Shown here in pieces: positions 8,250 through 16,155 of a stretch of DNA of 64,000 nt. The stretch lies in assembly GCF_023333585.1 (NCBI RefSeq), contig NZ_JAIQZN010000027.1, forward strand, positions 1-64,000, written 5' to 3'. The notes below the pieces were generated by a model. That model was not told the origin of the DNA, made no database searches, and saw only the letters and a list, made by a program, of their open reading frames with translations. Each line of letters starts with the position of its first letter. The stretch's first letter is position 1. Source of the stretch: Argonema antarcticum A004/B2 (GTDB lineage Bacteria > Cyanobacteriota > Cyanobacteriia > Cyanobacteriales > Aerosakkonemataceae). Both the position numbers and the translations under genes were made by a program.

Positions 8250-9293
8250 TTAAGCCGGAACTAATTCCATCAGGCTGGCAGCTGTTTCTCCTTTCTTCGC
8301 GATGACGCGCGTCAATTTAAAACCAGCTTTCTCGAAGAGTGCATTGAATTCATCTTGAGTGCGTACTTTCCAATTACCCATAGTCATTTCTTCCAGATCT
8401 AGCCATTTGTTCCAGTCATGTTCGTTGCCTGGAGCAATTACAGAATCCATGATCAGTAACTTGCCGTTTTCAGCTACCGCGCCACGAAGATTTTGCAGGA
8501 TTTTTAAAGCTGCGTCATCGTCGGATTCAATCATCGTGTAGGACAAGGTATAAAGTCCGGCACCCGCAGGCACAGGTGTACCCCAATCTCCCTCCACTGT
8601 TTCGCATTGATTGCCTACTCCCTCACTATTCAGGTAGTCAGCTGCTTCAGCGATTACAGGCGGCGGGCCAAACAGAATTCCCTGCATTGTAGGGTTATTT
8701 TTCAGCATCCAACCGATCGCTACATTTTCTGGCCCAGCCGCACCGACAACTTTTGTGAAACCAGATAAATCGTATTCTTCCAACAATGGCAGACAAAAGT
8801 TTTTGAGGATGCCGCCTACCGCTCTAAAAAATAGCTCAGCCTCCTGGGGATGTCCATCCAGGTACTCCATGTAGTTTTCTACTTGATGAATATGTTGTAT
8901 TGTGGGCTTACCATCTTTGATAGTTCGATACATTTCTCCTTTAAGAGGCCAATTGCACTCGCTACAGTGCATCATCACTTGATAGCGTAAAGAAAAAGGA
9001 TTATCTTCGCGAAGATATTCACCTACAGGAGTGAGGGCAAATCGCCGTGGTTCTACTTCAGTAAAGACGCCCACACTAGCAAGGGCGCGAAGCAATCGAT
9101 ACAATGAAGGCGCGTAGGTTTCGGTAGCTTGTGCAAGTTCCTCAACACTTTTCGCTCCCTCTGTTAGGAAGTCCGCAACGCCCAACTTGGCAGCGACATT
9201 CAGGGCTTGGTTAATCCATAGTCCGCTGGAAAGTTCAACAAAAGCCTTCATTGGTGAGTTAGTTTGGAGGTTTTGGGGCTCAGTCATAGTCAT
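8250..9293 (-). CDS. COMT/ASMT-like protein, paralogue 2, with degenerate SAM motif
   Basis: A 347-residue protein with the same two-domain build as its neighbour, including a clear dimerisation domain (YRLLRALASVGVFTEVE). The SAM-binding glycine motif is lost: VVGAAGPENVA stands where the paralogues have VVDLAGGQGG or VVDVAGGRGS. The catalytic segment is also altered (YTMIESDDDA, no His, Asp changed to Glu). This suggests a non-catalytic partner, a different ligand, or a decaying copy. The start is put at 9293 (MTMTEPQN), giving a length equal to the paralogue; a longer frame to 9419 adds 42 unrelated residues. It is divergent from the Rieske gene across about 280 bp. Confidence 0.82.
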   Translation of the reverse strand: MTMTEPQNLQTNSPMKAFVELSSGLWINQALNVAAKLGVADFLTEGAKSVEELAQATETYAPSLYRLLRALASVGVFTEVEPRRFALTPVGEYLREDNPFSLRYQVMMHCSECNWPLKGEMYRTIKDGKPTIQHIHQVENYMEYLDGHPQEAELFFRAVGGILKNFCLPLLEEYDLSGFTKVVGAAGPENVAIGWMLKNNPTMQGILFGPPPVIAEAADYLNSEGVGNQCETVEGDWGTPVPAGAGLYTLSYTMIESDDDAALKILQNLRGAVAENGKLLIMDSVIAPGNEHDWNKWLDLEEMTMGNWKVRTQDEFNALFEKAGFKLTRVIAKKGETAASLMELVPA

Positions 9294-9571
9294 CTGTAGT
9301 ATTGAATATGTAAGGCAACATTGTATTTTACAAGCAGAATACCAAATTTTAGGTAAAAATCCAGGTAGGTATTGTAGGATTGTGAGGATTCTGGTAGATG
9401 TGCGATCGCTTACCAACAAAGCTTGCTAAATTTACGATCTAAACAGGCATAATATAAAAAAGAAAGCATTGGTTAGAGGCAGACATAAATCTCCTTCTGG
9501 CCTGTTATCTGGAAGCACAGATGTGCTGGATCGAAAAAGTGTAAAAATTTATAACGAATGAGTTGACATAA

Positions 9572-10642
9572 ATGACAAATCAGATGATTCGCACCAGCCT
9601 GAATTTAGATGCAGAAGTCGCCGAATTGGCAGTGCCCGGTTACTGGTTCACCGACCCCAAGATTTTTGCCCAAGAACGCGAGAAGATTTGGTATAAAAAT
9701 TGGCAATTTGTGGGTCGGGAAGAACAGTTGCCTAATCCCGGCGATTACCTTAGCTGCGCGATCGGAGATGAACCTATTTTACTTACTCGCACATCTTCTG
9801 GAAAACTGCGAGCCATGTACAACGTCTGCCCCCATCGAGGTATGCGTATAATTGAGGGGCAAGGCAACTGCAAACGTTTGCAATGTCCCTATCACGGCTG
9901 GATATATAATTTGGAAGGTCAACTTCAAGCCGTGACATACCCAGAATCTTTTCCGGATCTGGACAAATCGGCAATCGCCTTACCCAAGGTGCAGGTAGAT
10001 AGTTGGTGTGGATTTATCTTTGTTAACCTTGACCCGGAAGCACAGCCATTAAGTGAGTTTTTAGCAGGTGTTCCCCAACATCTAGCGCAATATTCCCAGC
10101 CGTGGCAAGCTTTGCGGACAGCGCATAGACTTACATATCAAGTGCAGTACAACTGGAAGATTCTTCTGGAAAATTATATTGATGTTTACCACATCCCAAT
10201 GGTGCATCCCCAGACTATCGCACCGGATGTTCAACTGCCAGGTTTTGTGAGCAGTTCCCTCAGCGGTATTCACTTGCTTCAGAAATATGACTACTCAGTG
10301 GGAAAAGAACCTACTTATATAGCTTGGCTTTTTCCGAACACGACCATCCTCACACTAGAAAACTTTGTCTTAGTTTGGCAAGTTAACCCGATTAATCCTG
10401 AATTTACGATTATTGAAAAGTACTTTTGTCAGAGTCCAGAACAGATGGAGAAGTTTCCTCTGAAAATTGATGACCAAAATCCCTTACAATTTGCCAAGGT
10501 TTTTGATGAAGACACCTATGTCAACACCATCATGCAGCAGCAAGTTAAATCGCGAGCCTACAAACCTATTCAGCCACTCGCGCAAGTAACTGAATACGGC
10601 ATATTTTATTTTCGCAAAACTCTGATCGAAGCGATGAAATAA
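9572..10642 (+). CDS. Rieske non-heme iron oxygenase, catalytic alpha subunit
   Basis: A 356-residue protein. The N-terminal Rieske [2Fe-2S] domain shows CPH at residues 86-88 and CPYH at 105-108. The catalytic domain shows the mononuclear iron motif DVYHIPMVH at 204-212. A DEDTYV segment near the C-terminus is the likely place of the third ligand. All key residues are present. Such enzymes hydroxylate, demethylate or desaturate small molecules using electrons from a reductase and ferredoxin; none is encoded next to it. The ATG at 9572 fits the family. It is divergent from methyltransferase 2 and followed by a family B repeat. In cyanobacteria, relatives act in natural-product tailoring, but the substrate here is unknown. 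Confidence 0.92.
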   Translation: MTNQMIRTSLNLDAEVAELAVPGYWFTDPKIFAQEREKIWYKNWQFVGREEQLPNPGDYLSCAIGDEPILLTRTSSGKLRAMYNVCPHRGMRIIEGQGNCKRLQCPYHGWIYNLEGQLQAVTYPESFPDLDKSAIALPKVQVDSWCGFIFVNLDPEAQPLSEFLAGVPQHLAQYSQPWQALRTAHRLTYQVQYNWKILLENYIDVYHIPMVHPQTIAPDVQLPGFVSSSLSGIHLLQKYDYSVGKEPTYIAWLFPNTTILTLENFVLVWQVNPINPEFTIIEKYFCQSPEQMEKFPLKIDDQNPLQFAKVFDEDTYVNTIMQQQVKSRAYKPIQPLAQVTEYGIFYFRKTLIEAMK

Positions 10643-10690
10643 ACCGGAGCTTCCGTACTTATTGAGCAGAGGAGCGGAGGAGAAAAGAAA

Positions 10691-10786
10691 TACAGCGCGT
10701 TTCAGGTGCGTGAGGTATATAGAAACCCGGTTTCTTGAAGAAACCGGGTTTCTGGACTCTACTTCATTCTACTGCAAGCCGCTGTA
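10691..10786. mobile_element. 96-bp MITE-like element, family B, copy 2
   Basis: It has the same length, terminal repeats (TACAGCGCGTTTCAG ... CTGCAAGCCGCTGTA) and internal GAAACCCGGTTTC palindrome as the copy at 6951-7046, in the same orientation. It abuts a family A partner on its right, whereas the first copy has family A on its left. Confidence 0.8.
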
Positions 10787-10930
10787 ATATCAAATCCGGT
10801 AGCATCGGGTGCCAAAAAAATTTGCCTTCTCATATCTGCGTTCATCTGCGTTCATCTGTCTACCCTACGGGAAGGCGAAGCGCCTACATCTGCGGTAAAA
10901 ACTTAACCAACGATGACAACAGAAAATTTT
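10787..10930. mobile_element. MITE-like element, family A, copy lacking the right terminal repeat
   Basis: The left terminal repeat (ATATCAAATCCGGTAGCATC), A-run, TTCATCTGCG units and the AACTTAACCAACGATGAC block match the intact copy at 6787-6946. The right terminal repeat is missing, and a short GC-rich segment is inserted at about 10860-10890. Confidence 0.65.
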
Positions 10931-10956
10931 TAGATTTCGCGACCATTAACTAGACA

Positions 10957-11868
10957 TTACCGATCGAGATAAGCAAGTAATGGCTCCAAAAAGGGTTGCA
11001 TACCGCGATATGTTTGTGTTTCAGGAGGCATTTGTCGAATTACCGTTGCCAAATTTTGGCGATTTGTGGGATAATCCTTAAGAGCAGAAATTGGATCTGC
11101 AAAAGACCGAATTGTAAATAAAATATCACCACTTTTTGGCAATCGTCGGAGAGTTTGATGCTCGGTTCTGAGCCACAGGTGTTCTCCCGCATTTTCAGCT
11201 GTAATAGCTTTCTCCCATCCTTCTGTTGGCTGATACCAAGCGATGACCAAAAGAGGGGTTGGCGCAATCCCCCAGGCAATTCTAGTTCCAGGACGATCGG
11301 GCCTTAAGCGTTCAAAATAGAGTTCCAGAGGATGCTTTAGTTTTTCGGCAAATTGCGGCACAGGGTTATGGATTCTATATAGAGGGAGTCCAATCTTGTC
11401 AGGTACTCGCCAGAACAGCGGAAAAGTGGAGGATATTGCCTTGAGAACATGACCTTCTGAAGTTGGCTGCATCAGACATAAATCTTCTTGCACCAATTGA
11501 CCGGCTAGAGCAATGGGAACATCCTCGTAGTCCGAAATTTCCCAAACTTGACCTGTCTTGAGGTTTTCTATTTTTGTGCCTTCTAATCGATAGTATTCTG
11601 GGAAGTATTCTAGAAGATGAGCCAGCAGCATTTCTAATATTTCTTGCTGACCCGCGTGGCTTCCTGGAAGGGTAGCAACAACATCTGAGTAGCTTTCTTT
11701 GAGACGTTGAGCTTTTATGTTAAGTTCTGGAACAAAGTTTTCATCAATGTCAATCCAGTTTGACAATTGCAGAGCTTCTAGCCCAGACTTCATACTCCAC
11801 GTTGCTCTAGCTATATGAAGAGGAAGGTATTTAGGTACGCTCACGTTAGGCTTGGTTTTGTTAGACAT
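10957..11868 (-). CDS. heme-dependent oxidative N-demethylase-like protein (DUF3445 family)
   Basis: A 303-residue protein. The C-terminal half matches the DUF3445/HDNox alpha-subunit pattern: GIAPTPLLVIAWYQPTEGW, then LRTEHQTLRRLPKSGDILF with a following IRSFADPI. Characterised relatives remove N-methyl groups oxidatively using heme. The expected co-subunits are not adjacent. The start is set at 11868 (MSNKTKPN) because the longer frame to 11904 reads into the end of the IS element. It is convergent with the Rieske gene and sits between a MITE pair and the IS right end, so its promoter region is now transposon DNA. Family membership is from memory and should be fairly safe; the substrate is unknown. 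Confidence 0.75.
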   Translation of the reverse strand: MSNKTKPNVSVPKYLPLHIARATWSMKSGLEALQLSNWIDIDENFVPELNIKAQRLKESYSDVVATLPGSHAGQQEILEMLLAHLLEYFPEYYRLEGTKIENLKTGQVWEISDYEDVPIALAGQLVQEDLCLMQPTSEGHVLKAISSTFPLFWRVPDKIGLPLYRIHNPVPQFAEKLKHPLELYFERLRPDRPGTRIAWGIAPTPLLVIAWYQPTEGWEKAITAENAGEHLWLRTEHQTLRRLPKSGDILFTIRSFADPISALKDYPTNRQNLATVIRQMPPETQTYRGMQPFLEPLLAYLDR

Positions 11869-11884
11869 TTGATTGAGAGAAGAT

Positions 11885-12010
11885 TTACAAGTCAACCGCC
11901 CCACCCACGAGGGGATGGGGCTTGTAACTAGGAAACAGAATTTCCTGAAACATACGGGGTATTGACTGACCCCTGCTCCTCCGTCCCTTGGGTAGAAGAG
12001 AGAATATAGT
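11885..12010 (-). ncRNA. predicted TnpB guide RNA (omega/reRNA) region
   Basis: In IS200/IS605 elements the TnpB guide RNA comes from the 3' end of tnpB and the right end, with its guide taken from DNA just outside. Here the minus-strand sequence past the tnpB stop folds into a GC-rich hairpin (CCCCATCCCC...GGGTGGGG). A guide would then be read from about 11884 downward, towards the start of the N-demethylase-like gene. The boundaries are inferred, not seen. Confidence 0.4.
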
Positions 12011-13034
12011 CATCGCGGACATTTCTAGAAGCATTAAGATCCGCGTGAGTCTGATGTCCACAATTTTTACATTGGAACTTCGACTTATGGCGATTTGTCC
12101 TTTTAATATGCTTACAAACATTACACTTCTGGGATGTGTATCTAGGATCTTGATGCACTACTCGTTTTCCCAAAGCTTCTGCCTTGTAAGCCAAGAACTG
12201 TTCTTGTTGGTAAAACGCCCAACTACCCAACCATTTATTCATTTTCTGGCCACGTCGCTGGGTGCGAATGCTGGACAAATCTTCAAGCACAAAAACCGCT
12301 ACATCTGGTTGGTTAGCTAGCTTTTTACTGACGCAATGGTTCGTATCCTTCATGAACCGCTTCTCGCGTCCAGACATTGCTGATTGGCGACGTTTAGAGC
12401 TACGAGTGCCTTTTTGTTGGAGTTTACGACGATTGAATAAGTAACGTCTTTGAATGTTTCTAATTTGGTCACTGGAGAAAAATTGTCCATCAGAAGTTAC
12501 TGCTTGATGGTAAAGTCCTCTGTCAATTCCTTGAATAGTCCCGCTAATTTCTTGAGGGTTGTCTGACTCAAAAACCAGTCGTACCCAAAACTGTTTTGAG
12601 TGTTTTGAATAAGTTAACGTTGCTCCACAAAACTCCCAAGTCTCAAAAACTTGCTTGAAGTAATTGGGAATTTCTAGAATTAATTTAACTCGTTTACCAA
12701 TACAGGATAAGGTTAATTGATGTCCGCGCAGTGTCATGGTGCGTTTGTCGTATCTCAATCCTGATGTTGGTTTTTTTCTGGGAATCCGCTTGAATTTAGT
12801 GGCTTTGATTGCTTCTAAAGCGTTATCCCTGACTGTTTGCAACAAAGCAGAAGGCACACTTGGATACTTTCGCCGTAGCATGGCGTACAGATCCTTGTGT
12901 GCCTTGTTTTTGTTAAATGTTTTGTTCTCTATCGCCCAGTCAATATGTGCATTAAATATTGATGCACACTGATTCATCAGATTCAAAAATCTTTCATCTG
13001 GTAATTTGATTGGGATAGATACAGTACGTTTCAT
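11928..13034 (-). CDS. tnpB: TnpB RNA-guided nuclease of IS200/IS605
   Basis: A 368-residue protein, complete. The RuvC-like nuclease residues are visible: Asp in GIDRG (about 171), Glu in VFVLEDLSS (about 251) and the final Asp in THADLNASRN (about 332). The zinc finger is present as CNVC at about 304 and CKNC at about 322. TnpB cuts DNA guided by an RNA from the element's end and helps the transposon persist. The ATG at 13034 starts MKRTVSIPIKL; a TTG just before it is the alternative. It is divergent from tnpA, as in ISHp608-like elements. With tnpA frameshifted, this TnpB may act without autonomous movement. Confidence 0.93.
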   Translation of the reverse strand: MKRTVSIPIKLPDERFLNLMNQCASIFNAHIDWAIENKTFNKNKAHKDLYAMLRRKYPSVPSALLQTVRDNALEAIKATKFKRIPRKKPTSGLRYDKRTMTLRGHQLTLSCIGKRVKLILEIPNYFKQVFETWEFCGATLTYSKHSKQFWVRLVFESDNPQEISGTIQGIDRGLYHQAVTSDGQFFSSDQIRNIQRRYLFNRRKLQQKGTRSSKRRQSAMSGREKRFMKDTNHCVSKKLANQPDVAVFVLEDLSSIRTQRRGQKMNKWLGSWAFYQQEQFLAYKAEALGKRVVHQDPRYTSQKCNVCKHIKRTNRHKSKFQCKNCGHQTHADLNASRNVRDDYILSSTQGTEEQGSVNTPYVSGNSVS

Positions 13035-13059
13035 CAATTAACACCATTCTTTGTCTTGT

Positions 13060-13248
13060 TCATCCCACATTAATTTGTCGCCACAAATGAGAATTACAAT
13101 TCCCGTATCTGCATCCCTCTGTAGCGTCTATATCAACTAAATCAGATTGATAGAAAACGTCTTGGTATACATTGTCACCTCTGTAGCAATTAGCTTGACG
13201 AATGAGATCGTTGATTTGATTACTTTGTTCAATAGTTAAAACAGCCAT
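13060..13248 (-). CDS. small ORF between tnpB and tnpA, unknown function
   Basis: A 62-residue frame starting ATG (MAVLTIEQSNQINDLIRQAN), acidic in the middle (DVFYQSDLVDIDATEG), with four cysteines. It lies upstream of tnpB on the same strand, 25 bp before the tnpB ATG, and could be co-transcribed with it. I recognise no family. It may be an accessory gene of this IS type or a chance ORF. Confidence 0.4.
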   Translation of the reverse strand: MAVLTIEQSNQINDLIRQANCYRGDNVYQDVFYQSDLVDIDATEGCRYGNCNSHLWRQINVG

Positions 13249-13323
13249 TTTAATTGCTTCTAAAATTTTTGATATACTTAAACTATATCAAACTTTATAT
13301 GTTTTGTCAATACACGCCACTCA

Positions 13324-13729
13324 ATGAAAATATTGTCTGACTCCCACGCTAAACATTGCCTTGGATACCACATCATTTTTTGCCCAAAGTACCGTAATCA
13401 GGTACTTGAGGGGGCGATAGAGGTAGAACTAAAACGAATCCTTGGTGAAACCTGTCAAACTTACGGATGGACACTTCATGCGATTGAGATTATGCCCGAC
13501 CACGTTCATGTGTTTGTGCAAGCAGACCACACAACAGCACTCTTTTGAGATTGCTAAAACAATGAAATCAATCTCTGCTGTGCATATATTCAGTACGTTC
13601 AAGGATTTAAAAAAGCGTAGGTTCTGGGGATCTGGACTTTGGAGTGACGGAACGTTCTACTCGTCTGTGGGTGGTGCGTCGTCGTCGGCAGTTAAACAAT
13701 ATATTGCTACTCAGAAGCAACGCGGATAG
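13324..13729 (+). pseudogene. tnpA: IS200/IS605 Y1 transposase TnpA, frameshifted
   Basis: The first frame (from ATG 13324) encodes HAKHCLGYHIIFCPKYRNQV and the HUH metal site MPDHVHVFVQAD, then stops at 13548. The rest of the protein continues in another frame: FEIAKTMKSISA, then FWGSGLWSDGTFYSSVGGAS and a final QYIATQKQRG with the likely nucleophile tyrosine. Together they cover a normal Y1 transposase of about 135 residues. A single indel near 13535-13550 explains the break. A natural recoding signal is not obvious, so I call it inactivated. Confidence 0.85.
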
Positions 13730-13730
13730 T

Positions 13731-13765
13731 GTTAATTAATGGGGTATCGAACCCCATTAATTAAC
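13731..13765. repeat. perfect hairpin at the tnpA-side end of the IS
   Basis: Arms of 15 bp (GTTAATTAATGGGGT and ACCCCATTAATTAAC) flank a 5-nt loop directly after the tnpA stop. This may be the subterminal hairpin recognised by the transposase, a terminator, or both. Confidence 0.8.
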
Positions 13766-13971
13766 CGTGCTTGCATCCCCGCCGACAAGCGGACGGGGTT
13801 TTACGCACGATCAATAAAAGATGAAAAAAGTTAACGACATTAACGATAGCAAGAAGATTTAGGGATTCTGACGAGTAGCTTTACTAATAACATAATAGCA
13901 ATTCCGCAGACATTTCATTAAACGTAAAGATTCAGGTTAGGTCTGCGATCGCTTAAAGAACATATCTGAGT

Positions 13972-13995
13972 CTGACGGGGTTGTCACCCCGTCAG
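13972..13995 (-). terminator. hairpin after the porin gene
   Basis: Perfect 10-bp arms (CTGACGGGGT and ACCCCGTCAG) with a 4-nt loop sit 10 bp beyond the porin stop. There is no clear U-tract, so it may protect the 3' end rather than act as a classical terminator. Confidence 0.55.
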
Positions 13996-14005
13996 GTCAA
14001 TTTGC

Positions 14006-15700
14006 CTAGAAACTGAAGCTGGTTCTGACTACGCCAACAATCACATCTGGGTTGCGATCGTCGTGATTGGGGGCTGTCAGCCAGAAGACGCCGGGGGTAA
14101 TCGTAATATTGTCGCTCACCTGATAGTTATAGAATGCTTCAACGTGAAAGCCGACATCGCGATCGCTCCGCTGTCCGGGTTCTAAACCGATCGCAGAAGC
14201 CAGCGCCCCGTTGCTAGTCCCAGTCAGCCTGGGCTGCATCCCAATGATTATGCCAGCTGTATTTCCTTTTTTACCCACATCGTAAAAAACAAAATCCGCA
14301 TCAAATTGCCATACCTCAGCATCTCCCTTCGTACCTTGTCCCAAAGCTCGCGCCTTGGAATACGCGATCGCGCCACCAAACTCAAAACTTTGCGAAAATC
14401 GATAGAAAGCACCGGCAAACAAAGTGTTAGCAATCACAGGCCCTGCCCCAACCACTCTGGAAGCGTTACTACCGGAAAACGTATCAATCCCAAACGCAGG
14501 GGAGTAGCTGTTCATATAGGAACCAGAAAACCTAAACCGACCGAGATTAATCACCGGGCGGACAGAAGCAGAGTAGCCAGCATTGAACAGTCCCGTACCA
14601 GGGTCTTCTGTCTTAAAATCCCTTCCCAAAGAAAAGTCCATACTAAACCAGGGAGCAATCTGCCATTGCAAACCAATCCCTGTCTGCTGATTCACCGGGT
14701 AAAGCAACGGAGCCGTTTTACCGAAATACGATACTGGCCCGCTAGACAGACTGTTCAATCCCGTGATGGGTGCCGAGAGAATCCTGTTGCTGGCAAAGGC
14801 ATCAAAAGAAATCGCCACTTTGTCGTTGATCGGTAAGCGGTATTGCAATTGGCTGAGGCCAATATCGCTATCCCCAAACCCATATACCTCCGCACCTGTG
14901 ATTGCAAGACGGGCTTCATTTGTGGTGCCGATCGAATCCGTGGTCGGGAATTGGGTAGCGGTGTTAAATGTTTTGAGATTCGACGCTTCTAAGCCGACTA
15001 TCAAGCTGTCTTTACCCGTGAAGCTGGTCAGCAAGGTGAGATAGGTGTGATGGGCATAAGTGGCGTTATTGGCAGGGCCAGCATTTTCGCCAAACACATC
15101 TCCAAAATAGGTCATTACCAGACCGCTAAGCTTAGTGGTAGTAGAAAACTGCTGGTTCTCTATTCTTGCTGTACGCGCTTCCAGGGAGTCTATGCGACCC
15201 CGCAGGGAAGCAAGTTCGGCGGCAAATTCTTCTTGCAGTTTTTGCAATGAAGCCAGATCTTCTTTACCAATACCTTGCGGTAGTGAGGCAATCAGTTCTT
15301 GAATTCGATTCAAGCAAGAATTTAACCCAGCCGCAAATTCGTAGCGAGTCATCGCTCGGTTACCGCGATAGGTGCCATCTGGATAACCTTCAATACATCC
15401 ATATCGCTCAACCAGAGACTGTAATGCTCCAAACGCCCAATCTGTTGGCTGCACGTCTCTGAGGCTGGAAACTGAGGTCACCCTTGCCATTGGGTCGGTT
15501 TTTTCGGCAGAAGCGGGGGTATTGTTTAAGACTGGCTCGGTTCCAATATTCTGATAAGGGACTTCCACAGAAGCAGCTGGATCGGATAAAGGGGTTAGCC
15601 CTTCGATAATGGAAGGATCTTCAGCCATTGCAGCCTCAGACCCCAGCAGGCCACTCAAGACGGTGAGAATTACCAAAGTTTTGCCAAAGAGTTTAGCCAT
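14006..15700 (-). CDS. iron-uptake porin with SLH domain (cyanobacterial OprB type)
   Basis: A 564-residue outer-membrane protein. A signal peptide (MAKLFGKTLVILTVLSGLLG, cleavage after AAMA) is followed by a single SLH domain at about 80-135 (DVQPTDWAFGALQSLVERYG, then YPDGTYRGNRAMTRYEFA). A coiled coil (about 140-190) and a long aromatic beta-barrel ending in FSF complete it. SLH porins of this kind span the outer membrane, bind the peptidoglycan polymer and pass inorganic ions, including iron. The ATG at 15700 is chosen because it opens the signal peptide; the frame extends 25 residues further upstream. It is divergent from the sulfotransferase gene across about 450 bp that shows no other gene. 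Confidence 0.9.
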   Translation of the reverse strand: MAKLFGKTLVILTVLSGLLGSEAAMAEDPSIIEGLTPLSDPAASVEVPYQNIGTEPVLNNTPASAEKTDPMARVTSVSSLRDVQPTDWAFGALQSLVERYGCIEGYPDGTYRGNRAMTRYEFAAGLNSCLNRIQELIASLPQGIGKEDLASLQKLQEEFAAELASLRGRIDSLEARTARIENQQFSTTTKLSGLVMTYFGDVFGENAGPANNATYAHHTYLTLLTSFTGKDSLIVGLEASNLKTFNTATQFPTTDSIGTTNEARLAITGAEVYGFGDSDIGLSQLQYRLPINDKVAISFDAFASNRILSAPITGLNSLSSGPVSYFGKTAPLLYPVNQQTGIGLQWQIAPWFSMDFSLGRDFKTEDPGTGLFNAGYSASVRPVINLGRFRFSGSYMNSYSPAFGIDTFSGSNASRVVGAGPVIANTLFAGAFYRFSQSFEFGGAIAYSKARALGQGTKGDAEVWQFDADFVFYDVGKKGNTAGIIIGMQPRLTGTSNGALASAIGLEPGQRSDRDVGFHVEAFYNYQVSDNITITPGVFWLTAPNHDDRNPDVIVGVVRTSFSF

Positions 15701-16155
15701 AGTTGCACTGATACTCACACCACAATAAATCTGTCTGTTCAAGAAAACTTTGCCAAAAATCAGCCCCTTGGTCAAGTAGGCCCAAGTTTGATTGCTGATG
15801 GAGTTACTTGAGAGGCTACAAACTTTACATTAGGACATTAAAAATGTAAATATAACAAAAAACTGCCGGACTCTAATTTTTGACTTGGTAGGAAAAGTAG
15901 GTTTTGTATTGGTTACGACCAATTTTCAAGTTCTTTGTCAGTTTTGGGTGCTTAACTTTCTATAGAAATCCTTCACAAGTTGTGAGAAAATATTCGGGTG
16001 TAGCGGTCAAGCTGAATCTCGCCTGATTAGGCTGGCTCTAGTTTAACCGCTGCGATCGGCTCAAGCGATCGATTTCCATCTACTTAAGAACTTGCCGAAT
16101 TGTATTGCTTTATACATTCACTCCAGTTCTCTTGCAAAAATCCTCAGCCAGAACA

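Larger units (their letters stand above)
11885..13816. mobile_element. IS200/IS605-family element with divergent tnpB and frameshifted tnpA
   Basis: The element holds tnpB on the minus strand, a small unknown ORF and a broken Y1 transposase gene on the plus strand. The tnpB-side end carries a foldable stretch around 11893-11920 (GCCCCACCC against GGGGATGGGGC). The other end has a perfect hairpin at 13731-13765 and a GC-rich imperfect hairpin (CCCGCC...GGACGGGG) near 13785-13805. Exact termini cannot be fixed by eye. IS605 elements lack terminal inverted repeats and use such hairpins as transposase signals. It lies about 17 bp from the N-demethylase-like gene start. Confidence 0.8.

Noticed and set aside
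10735-10953. 72-residue frame between the Rieske and N-demethylase-like genes
   Set aside because: It consists of the MITE-like family A and B repeats and has no independent coding character.
14306-14836. 176-residue plus-strand frame inside the porin gene
   Set aside because: It lies antisense within a clear porin coding region, has low-complexity basic composition and no recognisable domain.
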